Assembly: GCA_036897485.1 (NCBI GenBank)
Contig: JAYMTF010001129.1
Span: forward strand, 1 to 26,038
Source: Pelargonium nanum
Lineage: Eukaryota; Streptophyta; Magnoliopsida; Geraniales; Geraniaceae
Direction: 5' to 3'
DNA: 26,038 bases
The position numbers were made by a program, and so were the translations under genes. Below the pieces are notes generated by a model. It did not search any database. It was not told the DNA's origin and saw nothing but the letters and a program-made list of their open reading frames with translations. Below, piece by piece: positions 1-11,200 of this stretch (position 1 is the first letter of the stretch; every line of letters starts with the position of its first letter).

Positions 1-103
1 ATAAATATGTAAGTTATTTTAAATAAATGTATTTTAAATATGTTTCTACGATTAATACAATTATATTTTGTTCACCCGTGCATCGCACGGGGTATTTTGC
101 TAG
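1..103 (+). mobile_element. Helitron 3' terminus (partial element)
   Basis: A 7-bp GC-rich hairpin (CCCGTGC, loop ATC, GCACGGG at 75-91) is followed eight bases later by CTAG at 100-103 and then a T. This is the classic Helitron 3' end: a subterminal hairpin, a short spacer, CTRR, and insertion before a host T. The body lies to the left, outside the window, so autonomy and family cannot be judged. The element has no terminal inverted repeats and would make no target duplication, so only this end is diagnostic. Confidence 0.55.
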
Positions 104-2000
104 TACTAATAGAAAATAAAAAAGAACTCAGAACAAGAATATGTTCGAGTATCATTGAAGAGCTCATTATCCAGTTACTTGGCTTAAAATAAATGAATCG
201 TAGAGGAGATATGACCATCTTACAACTCTAAAGTTGTCATGAAAGTAATAAAGAGAGACGCTTTGATCGATTTATTATAAAGTAATATTGAATTGTTAAA
301 ATGTTATTACTCTAAAATCTAAATTCTAAGTTAAAACGGCTTGACTTTCACTGATCTCACTTACTTAAAAAGTTGATTAATTAGCTCAAAGTAATGATTT
401 CACCATGGTAACAACGATTGCAACACGTGTTTCAAGTTGATAATCTTATTTGTGTGGACATTGTGATATTGAAAAAGAAGAAGAAAAGTATCATGTGTAG
501 TGATATTCTAAAACGACTAGTTGAAGAAGAAAAAGGGGTTTTTTTTCCCCACTTCACCATTTCTGGTGAGATCTAAAAAGCATTATCCAGTGAAGTCAAC
601 AAAGAATCTCATGGATCCTTCTCTTTATGTCATTATACATACTCTTTATACCACAGATGTTGTAGAGAAAAAAAGAAGAAGAAGAAGAAGTGATGTGGTT
701 ATGGCAAAACTAAATTCCACAAATTGATGCTTCTGTGGTGTGGTCCAACCTAGAGACAGACAATTGGGATTTGAATTTACGGACATCTATAATTCGACCT
801 TATAAATTCTCTTAAGTTTTGTTCGATTCGACCAATTTTCGGGTCAAATACATTTTTTTTATCTCATACAAATTTTAGTTCAGAGTGAACAAATTTGCAA
901 AAAAAAAAAAAACACTAAAAAGTAAAACCCAGTCCGACCTGCAACCAAGAGCTCGAACAACCTTGAAACTCTGTTAGATCAAATCCATGTTAAGTTTTAT
1001 CAACTCGAATACAAATTCTGTATGAACCCGAAATTGTTAAATAGAAAAAAAGTATTATTTTTAGTTATGTTTGGGGTAATTTTTTGGGTAATCAAATTGG
1101 AAAAAAGAAAATACTAGATGTTTTTAGTGGTATGTATAGTTAGTTAAGTTTCAAGTATAAGATGAATGTCATATTTCAAGTTGCTATAGTTTAATTACTA
1201 GTAACCATATTGAAATCTCGTTATTTTTTAAATGATGTATAATATTAGATTTGAGATAAACTAAAACAATAACATATAAGTCATCAATATTTTTTATGAT
1301 TTATAAAAATTGTACTCAAACTATGTCATCGTCTGAAAATATCATAAGAGAAACATGTAGTGGCTGATGTGGTCGGTTAAGTGTTGGTCAAATGCATTTT
1401 TTTCAATCAAGTTGGATCGGTATGTCACTTGATTATCGTAAATTAAATATTTATAACCTTTCAATTTTATGTTAGATTTTGAGTGACTGTTTTAACATCC
1501 ACAAACATCATAAACTATTTTGGGTTCAAATATAAAATCTCAAGTGTTGTTTTAGGATACATGTAGTTCTGAGACTAAATTCGATTCATATACCAAAGTT
1601 CAAAGGCCAAATTGAAGATTTTTTTCTAATTTTTACAAAATGAAAAGTTGAACATTAGTTTCCGTTTTGAAAAAATTGGTTATATTTATTTATTTATTTT
1701 AGCCATCGGAGTCAAAAGTTACACTTGCATTCTCTAACATTCAAACTCGATCGTATAATTTAATATGTTTAATAATTGGGAGAGGAGAGGCAGAGGCGGC
1801 TGCGGCTGGACCTACGGTGGATGTTTTATGTTTACATCATCTTCTCTTGCATGTGTTAAAAGTGGTTTTCTAACGAGTATGAGTCTTGTCTCGATGACAA
1901 GTATTAGGGTTTACTAGGGTTTTTGTGGCTTTGGATTTTTTTTTTTGGCAGCTTCAAGTCTTGCGTAGCGGTAGAGTTCTCGTGACTCTGTTCGATTCAT
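104..2000. other. AT-rich intergenic DNA, no recognised gene
   Basis: I see no coding exon, RNA gene or intact transposon here. Only short, low-complexity frames occur (for example a Lys/Arg-rich one at 521-727). There is a 12-13 base A run near 901 and a short GC-rich patch (about 1781-1815). The part next to 2000 may be the upstream body of the RNase H fragment, but I could not read any conserved domain in it. Confidence 0.4.
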
Positions 2001-2035
2001 AGTTGGTGGTCGTGGTCGTAGCAACATGTCGTATT

Positions 2036-2630
2036 AATTTAAAGCTCTACACGGATGGTGCTGAGTTCGTAGGTGAGGATAAATTAGGGGGTGGTTGGGT
2101 TCTTCGGGATTGGTCGGTCTGCGGCGGTGGCCAGGCAGGGTGGTTGGGTGCCTTGGACCCGAAGTTGACAGAAGTCTTAACGATCCGTGAAGTCTTATCT
2201 TGGTCTGCTCGAAACGGTTGGGATAAGGTGATTGTTGAATTTGTTGCTGAGAAGGTGGTTCGTGCGTTAAAGACCGGAGGGGAGAGGTTTTCCAGTGCCT
2301 TAAGTCTGGTTATGTATGACATTTTGTCTTGCTTATCTAGCTTTGCTAGTTTGAATTTCCGTTTGGGGAGGTGGGGATCGAATGATGTTGCTCATAGTTT
2401 TGTTTGTGCGTTGAAGACCGGAGGAGAGGGGGAGTCTGGTTACATCTGACATTTTGTCTTGCTTATCTAGCTTTTCTAGTCTAGACTTTCGTTTTGTTAA
2501 GAGGGTAGCGAATCTTGTTGGTTATAGTTTAGTTAGATCATTTGTTTCGATTGAGGGAGTGTGTGGTTGGGTAAAGTCGTTTTGCCCAATTCTAATTGCG
2601 GATTTTATATTTATGATTCTTTTGAATTAA
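2036..2630 (+). pseudogene. Decayed RNase H-like (RVT_3/LINE-type) fragment with internal duplication
   Basis: The frame from about 2036 reads like the RNase H domain of plant non-LTR retrotransposons and related RVT_3 proteins: KLYTDGA, then GGGWVLRD, WLGAL, a stretch spaced like the usual 'AE-L-RE-L' block (LTIREVLSWSARNGWDKVIVE), and NDVAHSF near the end, matching the family's N-x-x-AH block. After about 2400 the frame breaks. A second copy of the C-terminal half follows in another frame, ending WVKSFCPILIADF and a stop at 2628-2630, which resembles the terminal W...CP..I of this family. No start codon, reverse transcriptase or neighbouring ORF is visible, so this is a fossil fragment. The domain call is by motif spacing only; a recently captured host gene is less likely. 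Confidence 0.55.
2262..2545 (+). repeat. Degenerate tandem duplication, about 130-144 bp unit
   Basis: The segment from GTGCGTTAAAGACCGGAGG (2262) recurs as GTGCGTTGAAGACCGGAGG (2406). The block TTTTGTCTTGCTTATCTAGC recurs at an offset of 130 bases (starting about 2322 and 2452). The second unit lacks about 14 bases of the first. The duplication covers the C-terminal half of the RNase H-like fragment and explains why its conserved block appears twice. Confidence 0.8.
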
Positions 2631-4340
2631 TATAAGATCTTACATACTTAATAAAATGTTTAAGTGACATGAAACAATATGTGACCAATATATTTAGCTT
2701 TGGATTTACTTGATCTAGTTAGTGGTAATTATTATTTGCATGAAATTCATTTTCGTTGTTTCAACAACCGATCCTAAAATTTTGTGCATAAAATTAAAGC
2801 TGTCCTGAATCAGATAGATAGTAATGATATTTTAGTAACATGGTAATGGACACATGATCTTAATTTTACACACCCATTGATGTTTAATAAATATCATTGT
2901 AGTAGTAATTGCTATCCAACAACTTGTTGAAATGACTACCAAAACAGGGAAGAACCAACCTGAGCACCTACCCATCGCATTCAAATTCCTCCCCCAAACT
3001 ACATTCCAACGCTCAATTGCACCCAAAAGCAAATATAATATGCTTCACTCACCACCTATGGATGTACCTCATTTATTATGGTCACCAAGCCTGAATAATA
3101 TTTATGTGATAAGGGAAACTTAAATGTATTGCCCTTTAATGCATAATTGGACATTGTTATAAACGTTTTTCTTTGATTTTTCCTTTTTTATTCTTATTAT
3201 AAATAATACATAATTGGAAATTATTTTAAACTTTTTTTTAGTTTTATCGGAAACGGTTTTCAAGTAAATATTGATAAATGTCGCGTGTTAAAAGTATCAA
3301 ACACTTAATAAATTGTGCGCTTCGCACGAGGAGACTATATTCGACTGACATGCGTCGCAGAACTGATGGGTCCAAGCAGAGTTGTGTTTGACGATAGTAG
3401 CTAGTTGCTCTCAGGTGAAATGGTTAGAATATATTATTTAGTCATGTAAAGAGGATTTGTGGCCAGAGGCCTGTGCATCGCATGAGCTCTAAATTTGTAA
3501 CGAATTGGTTTGTAAGAAGATCTGTCATGGGGTAGGAGATACTTTGGCTTTGAGTTCATTTGTGTCTTTTGAAGCCGGCTTTGAGTTCATTAGTTAGGTT
3601 GGGATGAAGAGCGGATAAATCGTTGGAAGGGAGTGAGGAAGAAGAGGCTCAGATTCGGGCTGTTGAGCTTGTTCGACTTCGCTAAAAAAAGTACATCTAA
3701 TAATTATTTTTGAATTTATTTATTTAACTTTAAATTCTTCTTCTTCTTCTTTCATAGTTACACATCAAATCTCCTCTTTAATTAGTTTTCTCTAGCAAGA
3801 CAAAAAGTTATTAAAGATGTTTGTGGTGACACTATTCTCTCATTACTCCGCATGCCACTACGCGCTCTGACCTTGGTTGCAATAGTTGGAATTCCGTGAC
3901 CATAGCTACAACAACTCTTCTCACAGCAGATTTAAATCCGATTCTTAATACTGAACAAGTAACCGCATCAAGTTTTGCTCAGTTACCAAATCTATAAAAT
4001 AAAATGGCTTAATATGAATGTTGCTATTTTTTTATTGGCAAAATGAATACAAAATTTCACTTAGTTTCATAAAAAAAATAAAAATTAGCTCTACACAACT
4101 CACAAGTAATTTGAGGGTTTTCCTTGAATCCATCAAAACAGGATAAGGAGAATAAGTGTTTTTCTCTCTTTGGAATAAAATCAAAGCACCAATAACACAA
4201 AATAAATCTCCACAAAATCAAATATTGATATTCCAAAGAAATCTCTGCAACACAATAATACAGTAATATTCTTTTCCTCTATTGTTATATGCTCCAAAAA
4301 CTCCAAATCCAATCCAACCCAACCCAACACACTTTCTCGT
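2631..4340. other. Intergenic repeat-derived DNA, no recognised gene
   Basis: No supported coding exon. Two GC-rich palindromes stand out: GTGCG-CTT-CGCAC at 3315-3327, and at 3470-3485 a decayed copy of the hairpin at 75-91 with a few substitutions. Both suggest old Helitron-type ends. A short CTT-rich tract lies near 3738-3752. Confidence 0.35.
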
Positions 4341-4343
4341 TCG

Positions 4344-4455
4344 CCACGTCACCGATCTCCTCAACTGAACTGGACGCTTGTCCTGACAAGTCAAAACTCC
4401 CAACCACCACTCACACCACTCCACGTGGCAACAAAAACCATCAAATTCCCACGTG
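4344..4455. promoter_or_regulatory. Cluster of ACGT-core elements (two G-boxes) upstream of DCL1
   Basis: CCACGTCA at 4344-4351, CCACGTGGC from 4421 (perfect G-box CACGTG at 4422-4427) and CCCACGTGTCGC (CACGTG at 4450-4455) lie within 112 bp, about 400-500 bp upstream of the proposed transcription start. G-box/ABRE cores bind bZIP and bHLH factors in plants. The motifs are seen directly; their use at this promoter is inference. Confidence 0.45.
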
Positions 4456-4666
4456 TCGCTATATGATTGCATGAGTCAGAAGAGAGCTCCCAGTTCAGCT
4501 GAACTCGGTTCGGTCCGGTTCCAAACCAGTACTGTACCAAACAATCCAACTACAGTACTAAAAAAAATCTGGCGAGCGCGTGAGACTGAAACCTGGGCAG
4601 TGCGAGTGGGTTTCTATGTGATTTGCTGTGTTGTCTTTAGAAAATACATTCAACAGAGCACAGAGC

Positions 4667-4740
4667 AGAGAGAGAGAGAGAGAGAGGGTTTTGGGGGAGA
4701 AGGTTTAGGAACCGAGAAGAAGAAGAAGAAGAAGAAGAGA
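4667..4740. repeat. GA and GAA microsatellites in the DCL1 promoter/leader
   Basis: A pure (AG)n run occupies 4667-4686, and a (GAA)n/(AAG)n run occupies about 4715-4740. A complementary (TTC)n run follows at 4861-4882, so the two triplet tracts form a potential inverted repeat around the TATA box. GAGA-type tracts are common near plant transcription starts. Confidence 0.8.
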
Positions 4741-4846
4741 GAGAGCAGAATAGGCCGTGCGATAGACCGTGGAATCAAAGAATCACAATTCAAAAAAGGT
4801 CTTCTTTTTTTGGTTACTTATTCTTTTTTTGGGACAAAATTTTTAC

Positions 4847-4854
4847 TATAAAAA
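4847..4854 (+). promoter_or_regulatory. DCL1: Putative TATA box of DCL1
   Basis: TATAAAAA lies at the start of a pyrimidine-rich stretch (TTC repeat, 4861-4882), a common plant core-promoter layout (TATA then Y patch). A start about 30 bases downstream would give a 5' leader of roughly 340 nt before the ATG at 5217. An upstream TSS within 4600-4800 cannot be excluded. Confidence 0.4.
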
Positions 4855-4860
4855 TTCCTT

Positions 4861-4882
4861 TTCTTCTTCTTCTTCTTCTTCT
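4861..4882 (+). repeat. (TTC)n pyrimidine tract at the likely DCL1 transcription start
   Basis: About seven uninterrupted TTC units directly downstream of the TATA box. This is probably part of the core promoter or the first bases of the leader. Confidence 0.7.
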
Positions 4883-5133
4883 ACATCCTGTTTTGCGTGC
4901 TTCGTACGGTCTATCCCACTACTCTAATCTGCTTCTTCTGCAACAATCACTGTTACTTGCTCTCAATTTCCTTCCTCCCTCACTGTCTCCATCTCCATCT
5001 CTCTCTATATACTCAGAGAGCGCACCTGCGAGCTACTTTATTGTTATTATTGTTGTTGTTATTGTTTTTGGCATTTTAGCTGTGGTTTTAGGTTTTGGAT
5101 CGTGGGTTTGTCTTCAAACTTTCATCTTCTTCG

Positions 5134-5198
5134 ATGATTACAGTTTAGCATTTATTTTTCTTTCATAGAATTGAATTGATATATTCATGTATCTGTAA
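5134..5198 (+). promoter_or_regulatory. Two minimal uORFs in the DCL1 leader
   Basis: ATG at 5134 opens a 5-codon frame ending at 5148 (M-I-T-V-stop). ATG at 5187 opens a 4-codon frame ending at 5198 (M-Y-L-stop), 18 bases before the main ATG at 5217. Both close before the coding start. The main ATG has G at -3 and G at +4, a good plant initiation context. The uORFs exist only if the leader is unspliced here. Confidence 0.45.
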
Positions 5199-5216
5199 GT
5201 TGTTGAGAGGAAAGTT

Positions 5217-8200
5217 ATGGAGGAAGGAGGGAATAGGGTTTCTGCTTCTGGTGTTGGGGCAGAGAATGTGAGGCCATCCTACTGGCTGGATGCTTGTGAG
5301 GATATTCCTTGTGATATTATTAACGATTTTGTGGATTTTGATAGTTCTATTGTTCCAGAGCCTGTTGAGAATGTTGATTCCAGTCCTGATGATATTGGGG
5401 TTGGGAGTGATTTTTTTGGGGGGATTGACCACATTCTTGACAGTATCAAGAATGGCAGTGGGTTACCTCTGGTTGCAGAGGAGGGAAATGGGGTTGGTGC
5501 TGTGGTTGGGAATGGAGTTGAGGAGTGTGCTGCTGTTGGGGAGGGATGCTTGGAGAAGGAGGGAGCTAGGGTTTGCAGGGGGCAAGGGGACAACGGCTCC
5601 ATTGGGCAACCAAATGGTGGGCGTCAGGAGAGTAAGTGTTTTGGGAGGAAATATTCCACCCAGGATTGTTATAACGGAGGTGGTCAGAATAGGAAGCAAA
5701 ATGAAGTGGCTAACGGTAATGGAAATGGTAAGTTATTTAATGGGAAAGGAGACGGCAAGTTGGATAATTCAAGTAATGGGAACGGGAATGGGAATGGGAA
5801 TGGGAATGTAAATGGTATGTATTGGCACGACAATAGGGGAAGTCGGACATTTAGGGATAGGGATATAAATAGCGATGAACGGAATGGTAAAAGGGCTAGG
5901 CATAGTAGCGACATGTATTTCCCAATAAGAGGGGATTGCTACTCCAGAGACCGGGAGAGGTCTAGTCGGAAGAGGCCTCATGATTGGGATGACATTGATA
6001 GGAGAGATAGGGAGCATGTGAGGAGAAGAGAACATTATAATAGTGGTGGTAGAAGGGATGGTAGAGACAGAGATTGGAGGGACAGGGAACCAAGAGGTTA
6101 TTGGGAAAGGGAGAAGCCAGGATCGAATGAGATGGTTTTTCGCGTTGGTTCCTGGGAAGTGGATCGTATCAAAGAGGCGAAGGCAGTTGCTGATAGAAAC
6201 CAGGAGTCCAATGGAACACCTGAAAAGGAACCAGAGGGACCTAAGGAGAAACTTCCTGAGGAGCAAGCTCGCCAATATCAATTGGATGTTCTTGAACAGG
6301 CGAAGAAGAAAAATACCATAGCCTTCCTTGAAACAGGAGCGGGGAAGACCCTTATCGCCGTTCTCCTAATTAGAAGCATCTGTAATGATCTGCAGAAACA
6401 AAATAAGAAAATTCTCGCCATATTTCTGGTTCCTAAAGTTCCACTTGTTTATCAGGTATACTTTTGTTCAGTTTAGGAATTTATTAATTTATGGTGTCCA
6501 TTAACTACAAAATGAGTTGATGTTGTTTTTATGCTTGCCCAATTTCAGCAAGCAGAAGTAATACGTGAGCAAACTGGCTACCAGGTGGGTCATTATTGTG
6601 GTGAAATGGGTCAAGATTTTTGGGATTCTCGCAGGTGGCAGCGAGAGTTTGAATCAAAACAGGTATCTTTTATTCACATTAGTCTTGATGGTTAAATTTG
6701 ATTCGCCTTTCTCCCAGGCTATTTCTTACATCATTGAAATGGAATATGTATATTTTTTTTCTAGTTGTCTTTGTCTTTTTAATTTAGGGAAATAGATTGT
6801 TAGATTCTCGCCGACTTAGTCCCTTTTTTCCCAGTTTAGCAAACAAGGTTGAACTTTAAAGAAATTAAAAAAAAAACATAATGTTGATTGAGAGTAATTC
6901 TACTTTATATGCTTTTCGTCAACTCATTTTAGTGCAAATTACCAATTATTATATTAGTCACAGTGCTTGTAGGTTAGTGATGCACTCAAGAGCTTGAATC
7001 CTGTATTTTTTATTGAGAAAAAACAAAGGGTAACCAAACCAAGTCTAGGAACAAGTAATTACAGTTTAACATATGCTTCTATTTAATCCAGAGGGGTTGG
7101 ATTGGCAATTTGCAGAGATGGACGAGGGAAATTAAAGGGTAAAATGTTACACATCTGACTCATGCCATTCTCTGATGCTCATTACTTCTCTGCTATACAG
7201 ACATTCCCTTGGATAGAACATGCTTTCTGAGAGCAGTACCTTTGGTACCAGCAACTTCCTAGTACAATTTAATTAGAACACATTCCGTACTATTATTTAT
7301 ATATGAAGCGTGACTTATAAATTATGTCAATTTGAAAGTTGTATTAGGCAATCTCTGTACGTTCTTCAAAGTCCTTTTTTGTTTTTCCTAGATGCCTGTA
7401 ATAATTAAAAGCATTTTGTACACAATCTGATTAGGCCTTTGTGATAAAAAGAGAAGTTTATGAATGACTTACCTGTTTGGCATGACATGACCCATTCTTC
7501 TCTTTGCAAATCCATTTCTCTGTGGCATGCTAGCTGGTTTCTGTTCATTTGTTTGTGTGAGTTCGATCGGGACTTTGATTCTAGAAGGGGTTCTGGAGGG
7601 TAACCATCCTCTCAATGGGTTTGCCTTTTTTTTTTATTATCCCTGTAGGCTTCTTAGGTTTATTCAACCAGATAGTGCCAAACTTTTTCTTTGCAATAGT
7701 CTTTAACTCTTCCTGCATCAAAGTTTGAGTCTGCCAGCCATTGGACTATAAAGTTGTATATTTTCAAAAACTAGTAAGTAGAAGATCTTTTAACGATCCT
7801 GCCCTTCTGCATGTATAATGTGCAAAAGTAAAAGGAGTGAGCTTATCTTTCTCATTGTATAGGAATGATTTGTTGTGATGTTATTCTTGTTATATACTTA
7901 TCTTGGGGATGGTTTAGTTAGAAAATGGATTTTGACATGGTTAGACAGGAATGCTGAAGTTACGCTGTGTATTTCTTTTAAAGGGTTGATGACATATTGA
8001 CATTTTGGTTTAATTAATTATGGATTGTGATACTCTCCTCTGCACCATTGCTTCCCTTTGGGTATCAAATTTGGAAGTACTTAGATTGTCTCAGCTGCAA
8101 GTAGTGGGCTGGTTCATTTTGTTGTTATTTGACCAGTAATAACCTGGAGGTCCAAAGATTTTCTGGGAGGTCAAAGTTCAATTTTCATGGTTGCCATACT

Positions 8201-11200
8201 ATATTGGTCTTGTACAGGCCAAACTAATATGCTATAGTTCTAAAGCAGGCTCATCGTGTTGCTCCAAGTCAACTATATTATGGTGAAGGTCAATGTGGTT
8301 TCTATATCATCCTGTGACATGACAACAAATGTATATGCCAAATAGAATCTTCTATTTGACACTTTAGCTTGATAAACATACAAATTTCTATTACTATGTA
8401 GCCTTTCACATCAAATGATTCCACATTGAGCTTGAATAGGCAAAAGCATTTAATTAATTCTTGTTTTAGTTGCCTTGAATTTGTGTCCTTGTTGTGGCAA
8501 GTGGAAACACTACTCATGCTGCTATTTACTTCAAAATTGCACTTTTGGTATGTATTATGGACTGGTGTGCTCTTTTCCATATAATGTTTGATTTCGAAAT
8601 TTGGAGTGTCTATCTGATATCCATATAGTTAAGGAAATAATGAAAACCTGTAATGATGAAAATGATGGTGTTATCATAAAATAACTGAAGGTTGTTATGC
8701 AATTATGTTTTAGTCAACTTATGTTGGTGCTCTTGTAAGTTGGTATGGTGCTTGTTTTTCATCACTTCTACATTTGCCGCAGGTTTTGGTCATGACAGCT
8801 CAAATTCTGCTGAACATTCTGAGGCATAGCATAATTAAAATGGATGCAATCAATCTACTGATTCTTGATGAGTGCCATCATGCTGTGAAGAAACACCCAT
8901 ATTCTTTGGTGATGTCTGAGTTCTATCATACTACGCCTAAGGAGAAGAGACCATCTGTTTTTGGGATGACTGCATCTCCTGTGAACTTGAAGGGTAGGGT
9001 TTGCAATTTGCATGCATGACAAATTGATTGCACTTTTTTCAGATGAAGTTACTGAGTGCTAAGAAGATCAAAATTTTATTGTCACCTTGACTTAACTTCC
9101 TTTTTTCTTGCTCAAACCTTCTAAGTATATGTTTCCATGATTTTGTCTTATATAGGTGTTTCGAATCAGGTGGATTGTGCAATAAAGATTCGTAATCTTG
9201 AAAGTAAACTAGATTCTGTAGTTTGTACGATAAAAGATCGTAAGGAACTTGAGAAACATGTACCAATGCCCTCGGAAGTTGTGGTAGAGTATGACAAACC
9301 AGCCAGTTTATGGTCCCTTCATGAACAAATAAAACAAATGGAACTTACAGTTGAAGAAGCAGCACAATCAAGCTCTCGAAGAAGTAAATGGCAATTTATG
9401 GGTGCTAGAGATGCTGGGGCAAAGGAAGAACTGCGCCAAGTTTATGGTGTCTCCGAAAGAACAGAAAGTGATGGGGCCGCTAATTTGATTCAAAAGTTGA
9501 GGGCAATCAATTATGCTCTTAGTGAACTGGGCCAGTGGTGTGCTTACAAGGTAACAGATACAAGTATCATAATTCTTTTAATAGGTGTTGGTAAACTCAT
9601 CAATTTGTTATGCTATAATTTGTCAACTTATTCATTAACTTTTTCGCAGGTTGCACATTCTTTTTTGACAGCTTTGCAGAATGATGAGAGAGCAAACTAT
9701 CAGCTGGATGTCAAGTTTCAAGAATCCTACCTGAGCAAAGTTGTATCTCTCTTACAATGTCAAGTATCAGAGGGTGCTGCCGCTGACAAGGATATGAAAG
9801 CTGCTGATACAGAGAGTATAGATACTAAAGAAGAAGTTGAGCCTGATGAGATTGAGGAAGGAGAGCTTCCTGACAGTCATGGTGAGTTTGAATCTTGATT
9901 CTTTGATAACCATGTTCAGTTAAATGATTCTAAATTCTGCATATGCAATATTTTGAAATTGGTTTGAGCCTGTTGAAAGTTATTTGGAGAAATTATATTT
10001 AGCCCAAGTGTATCATATATGACAACACAAGTGAAAATTTTGAACATAGCTATATACAGACACAAAAAATAATTCAACTTCATAAATGATTGGTTATTAG
10101 ATATTGTATTGTTGGAAGGCAGGGCTCAGCAAATGCTATGTTGCCCATTAGTGTCTACTAACATTATCTAATTGCAAGGTTGGATGCATCTCAGACATAC
10201 AATTTCCTCACATTAAGCCTACACTCTCTTATCAAGTACTCATGTGAGTTTGATTGTAAACATTTTATAGTTTTTACAAGCTAATTTACTTGTGTGATAT
10301 AGTTGTCTCTGGTGGGGAGCACGTGGATGTGATTATTGGAGCTGCTGTGGCTGATGGCAAAGTGACTCCAAAAGTGCAGTCACTGATTAAAATACTTCTC
10401 AATTATCAAAACACAGAGGATTTTCGTGCGATCATCTTTGTTGAGCGAGTTGTGACAGCTTTGGTTCTACCTAAGGTCAATATTTGTAATCATGTCTTTG
10501 TTAGATCAATTGTCCTTCCAAATTTCTCACTGTTCTGCATTGTGTGCGTCCAATCATGCAGGTCTTTGCAGAGCTTCCATCTTTAAGTTTTATCAAGTGT
10601 GCTAGCTTAATTGGGCACAACAATAGTCAGGAAATGCGTACATCCCAAATGCAGGATACAATTGCCAAATTTCGAGATGGTCGTGTAGGTCTTAGTTCCA
10701 TGCTTGGTCAAAATAACTGAAATATTTATTACTTATATTAGTTAATAAATGCTTGCATTTGCTTTGCAGGTGACGTTGTTAGTTGCCACTAGCGTTGCTG
10801 AGGAAGGGCTTGATATTCGACAATGCAACGTTGTTATCCGTTTTGACCTTGCAAAAACTGTTTTGGCATATATTCAGTCCAGAGGCCGTGCAAGAAAACC
10901 TGGGTCAGATTATATCTTGATGGTTGAGAGGTAGTCTAATTGAGTCTTTCCGTGTTAGCATAGAGTTATAACTGTATGCGAATTTTATCTTTGAACTAAT
11001 GGTGGATTGAAAGCTTTAAATTTTTTTATGCTCAGGGGGAATATGTCACATGCTGCATTTTTAAGGAATGCCAGGAACAGTGAGGAGACCTTGCGGAAAG
11101 AAGCAATTGAAAGAACTGACCTTAGTCATCTTAAGGGTTCCTCAAGATTGATTTCTGTGGATACCGCACCGGGTACAGTGTACCAGGTGGAGTCCACTGG

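Noticed and set aside
521..727. Open frame of 68 codons, Lys/Arg-rich
   Set aside because: Low-complexity purine-rich sequence, no conserved motif, no promoter or splice context.
2047..2322. Minus-strand frame opposite the RNase H-like fragment
   Set aside because: Antisense shadow of the plus-strand domain; composition follows from the complementary codons.
3315..3327. Second intact Helitron 3' end
   Set aside because: The palindrome is present, but no CTRR followed by T stands at the proper distance.
4453..4851. 132-codon frame upstream of DCL1
   Set aside because: Runs through GA and GAA microsatellites (poly-Glu/Arg/Lys); lies in promoter or leader DNA.
4893..5168. Frames in the DCL1 leader
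   Set aside because: They start at TTG or GTG, not ATG, and show only Leu/Ser-rich low complexity.
5769..6281. Minus-strand frame of 170 codons over DCL1 exon 1
   Set aside because: Shadow of the Asn-Gly and Arg-rich coding strand; no domain and no independent signals.
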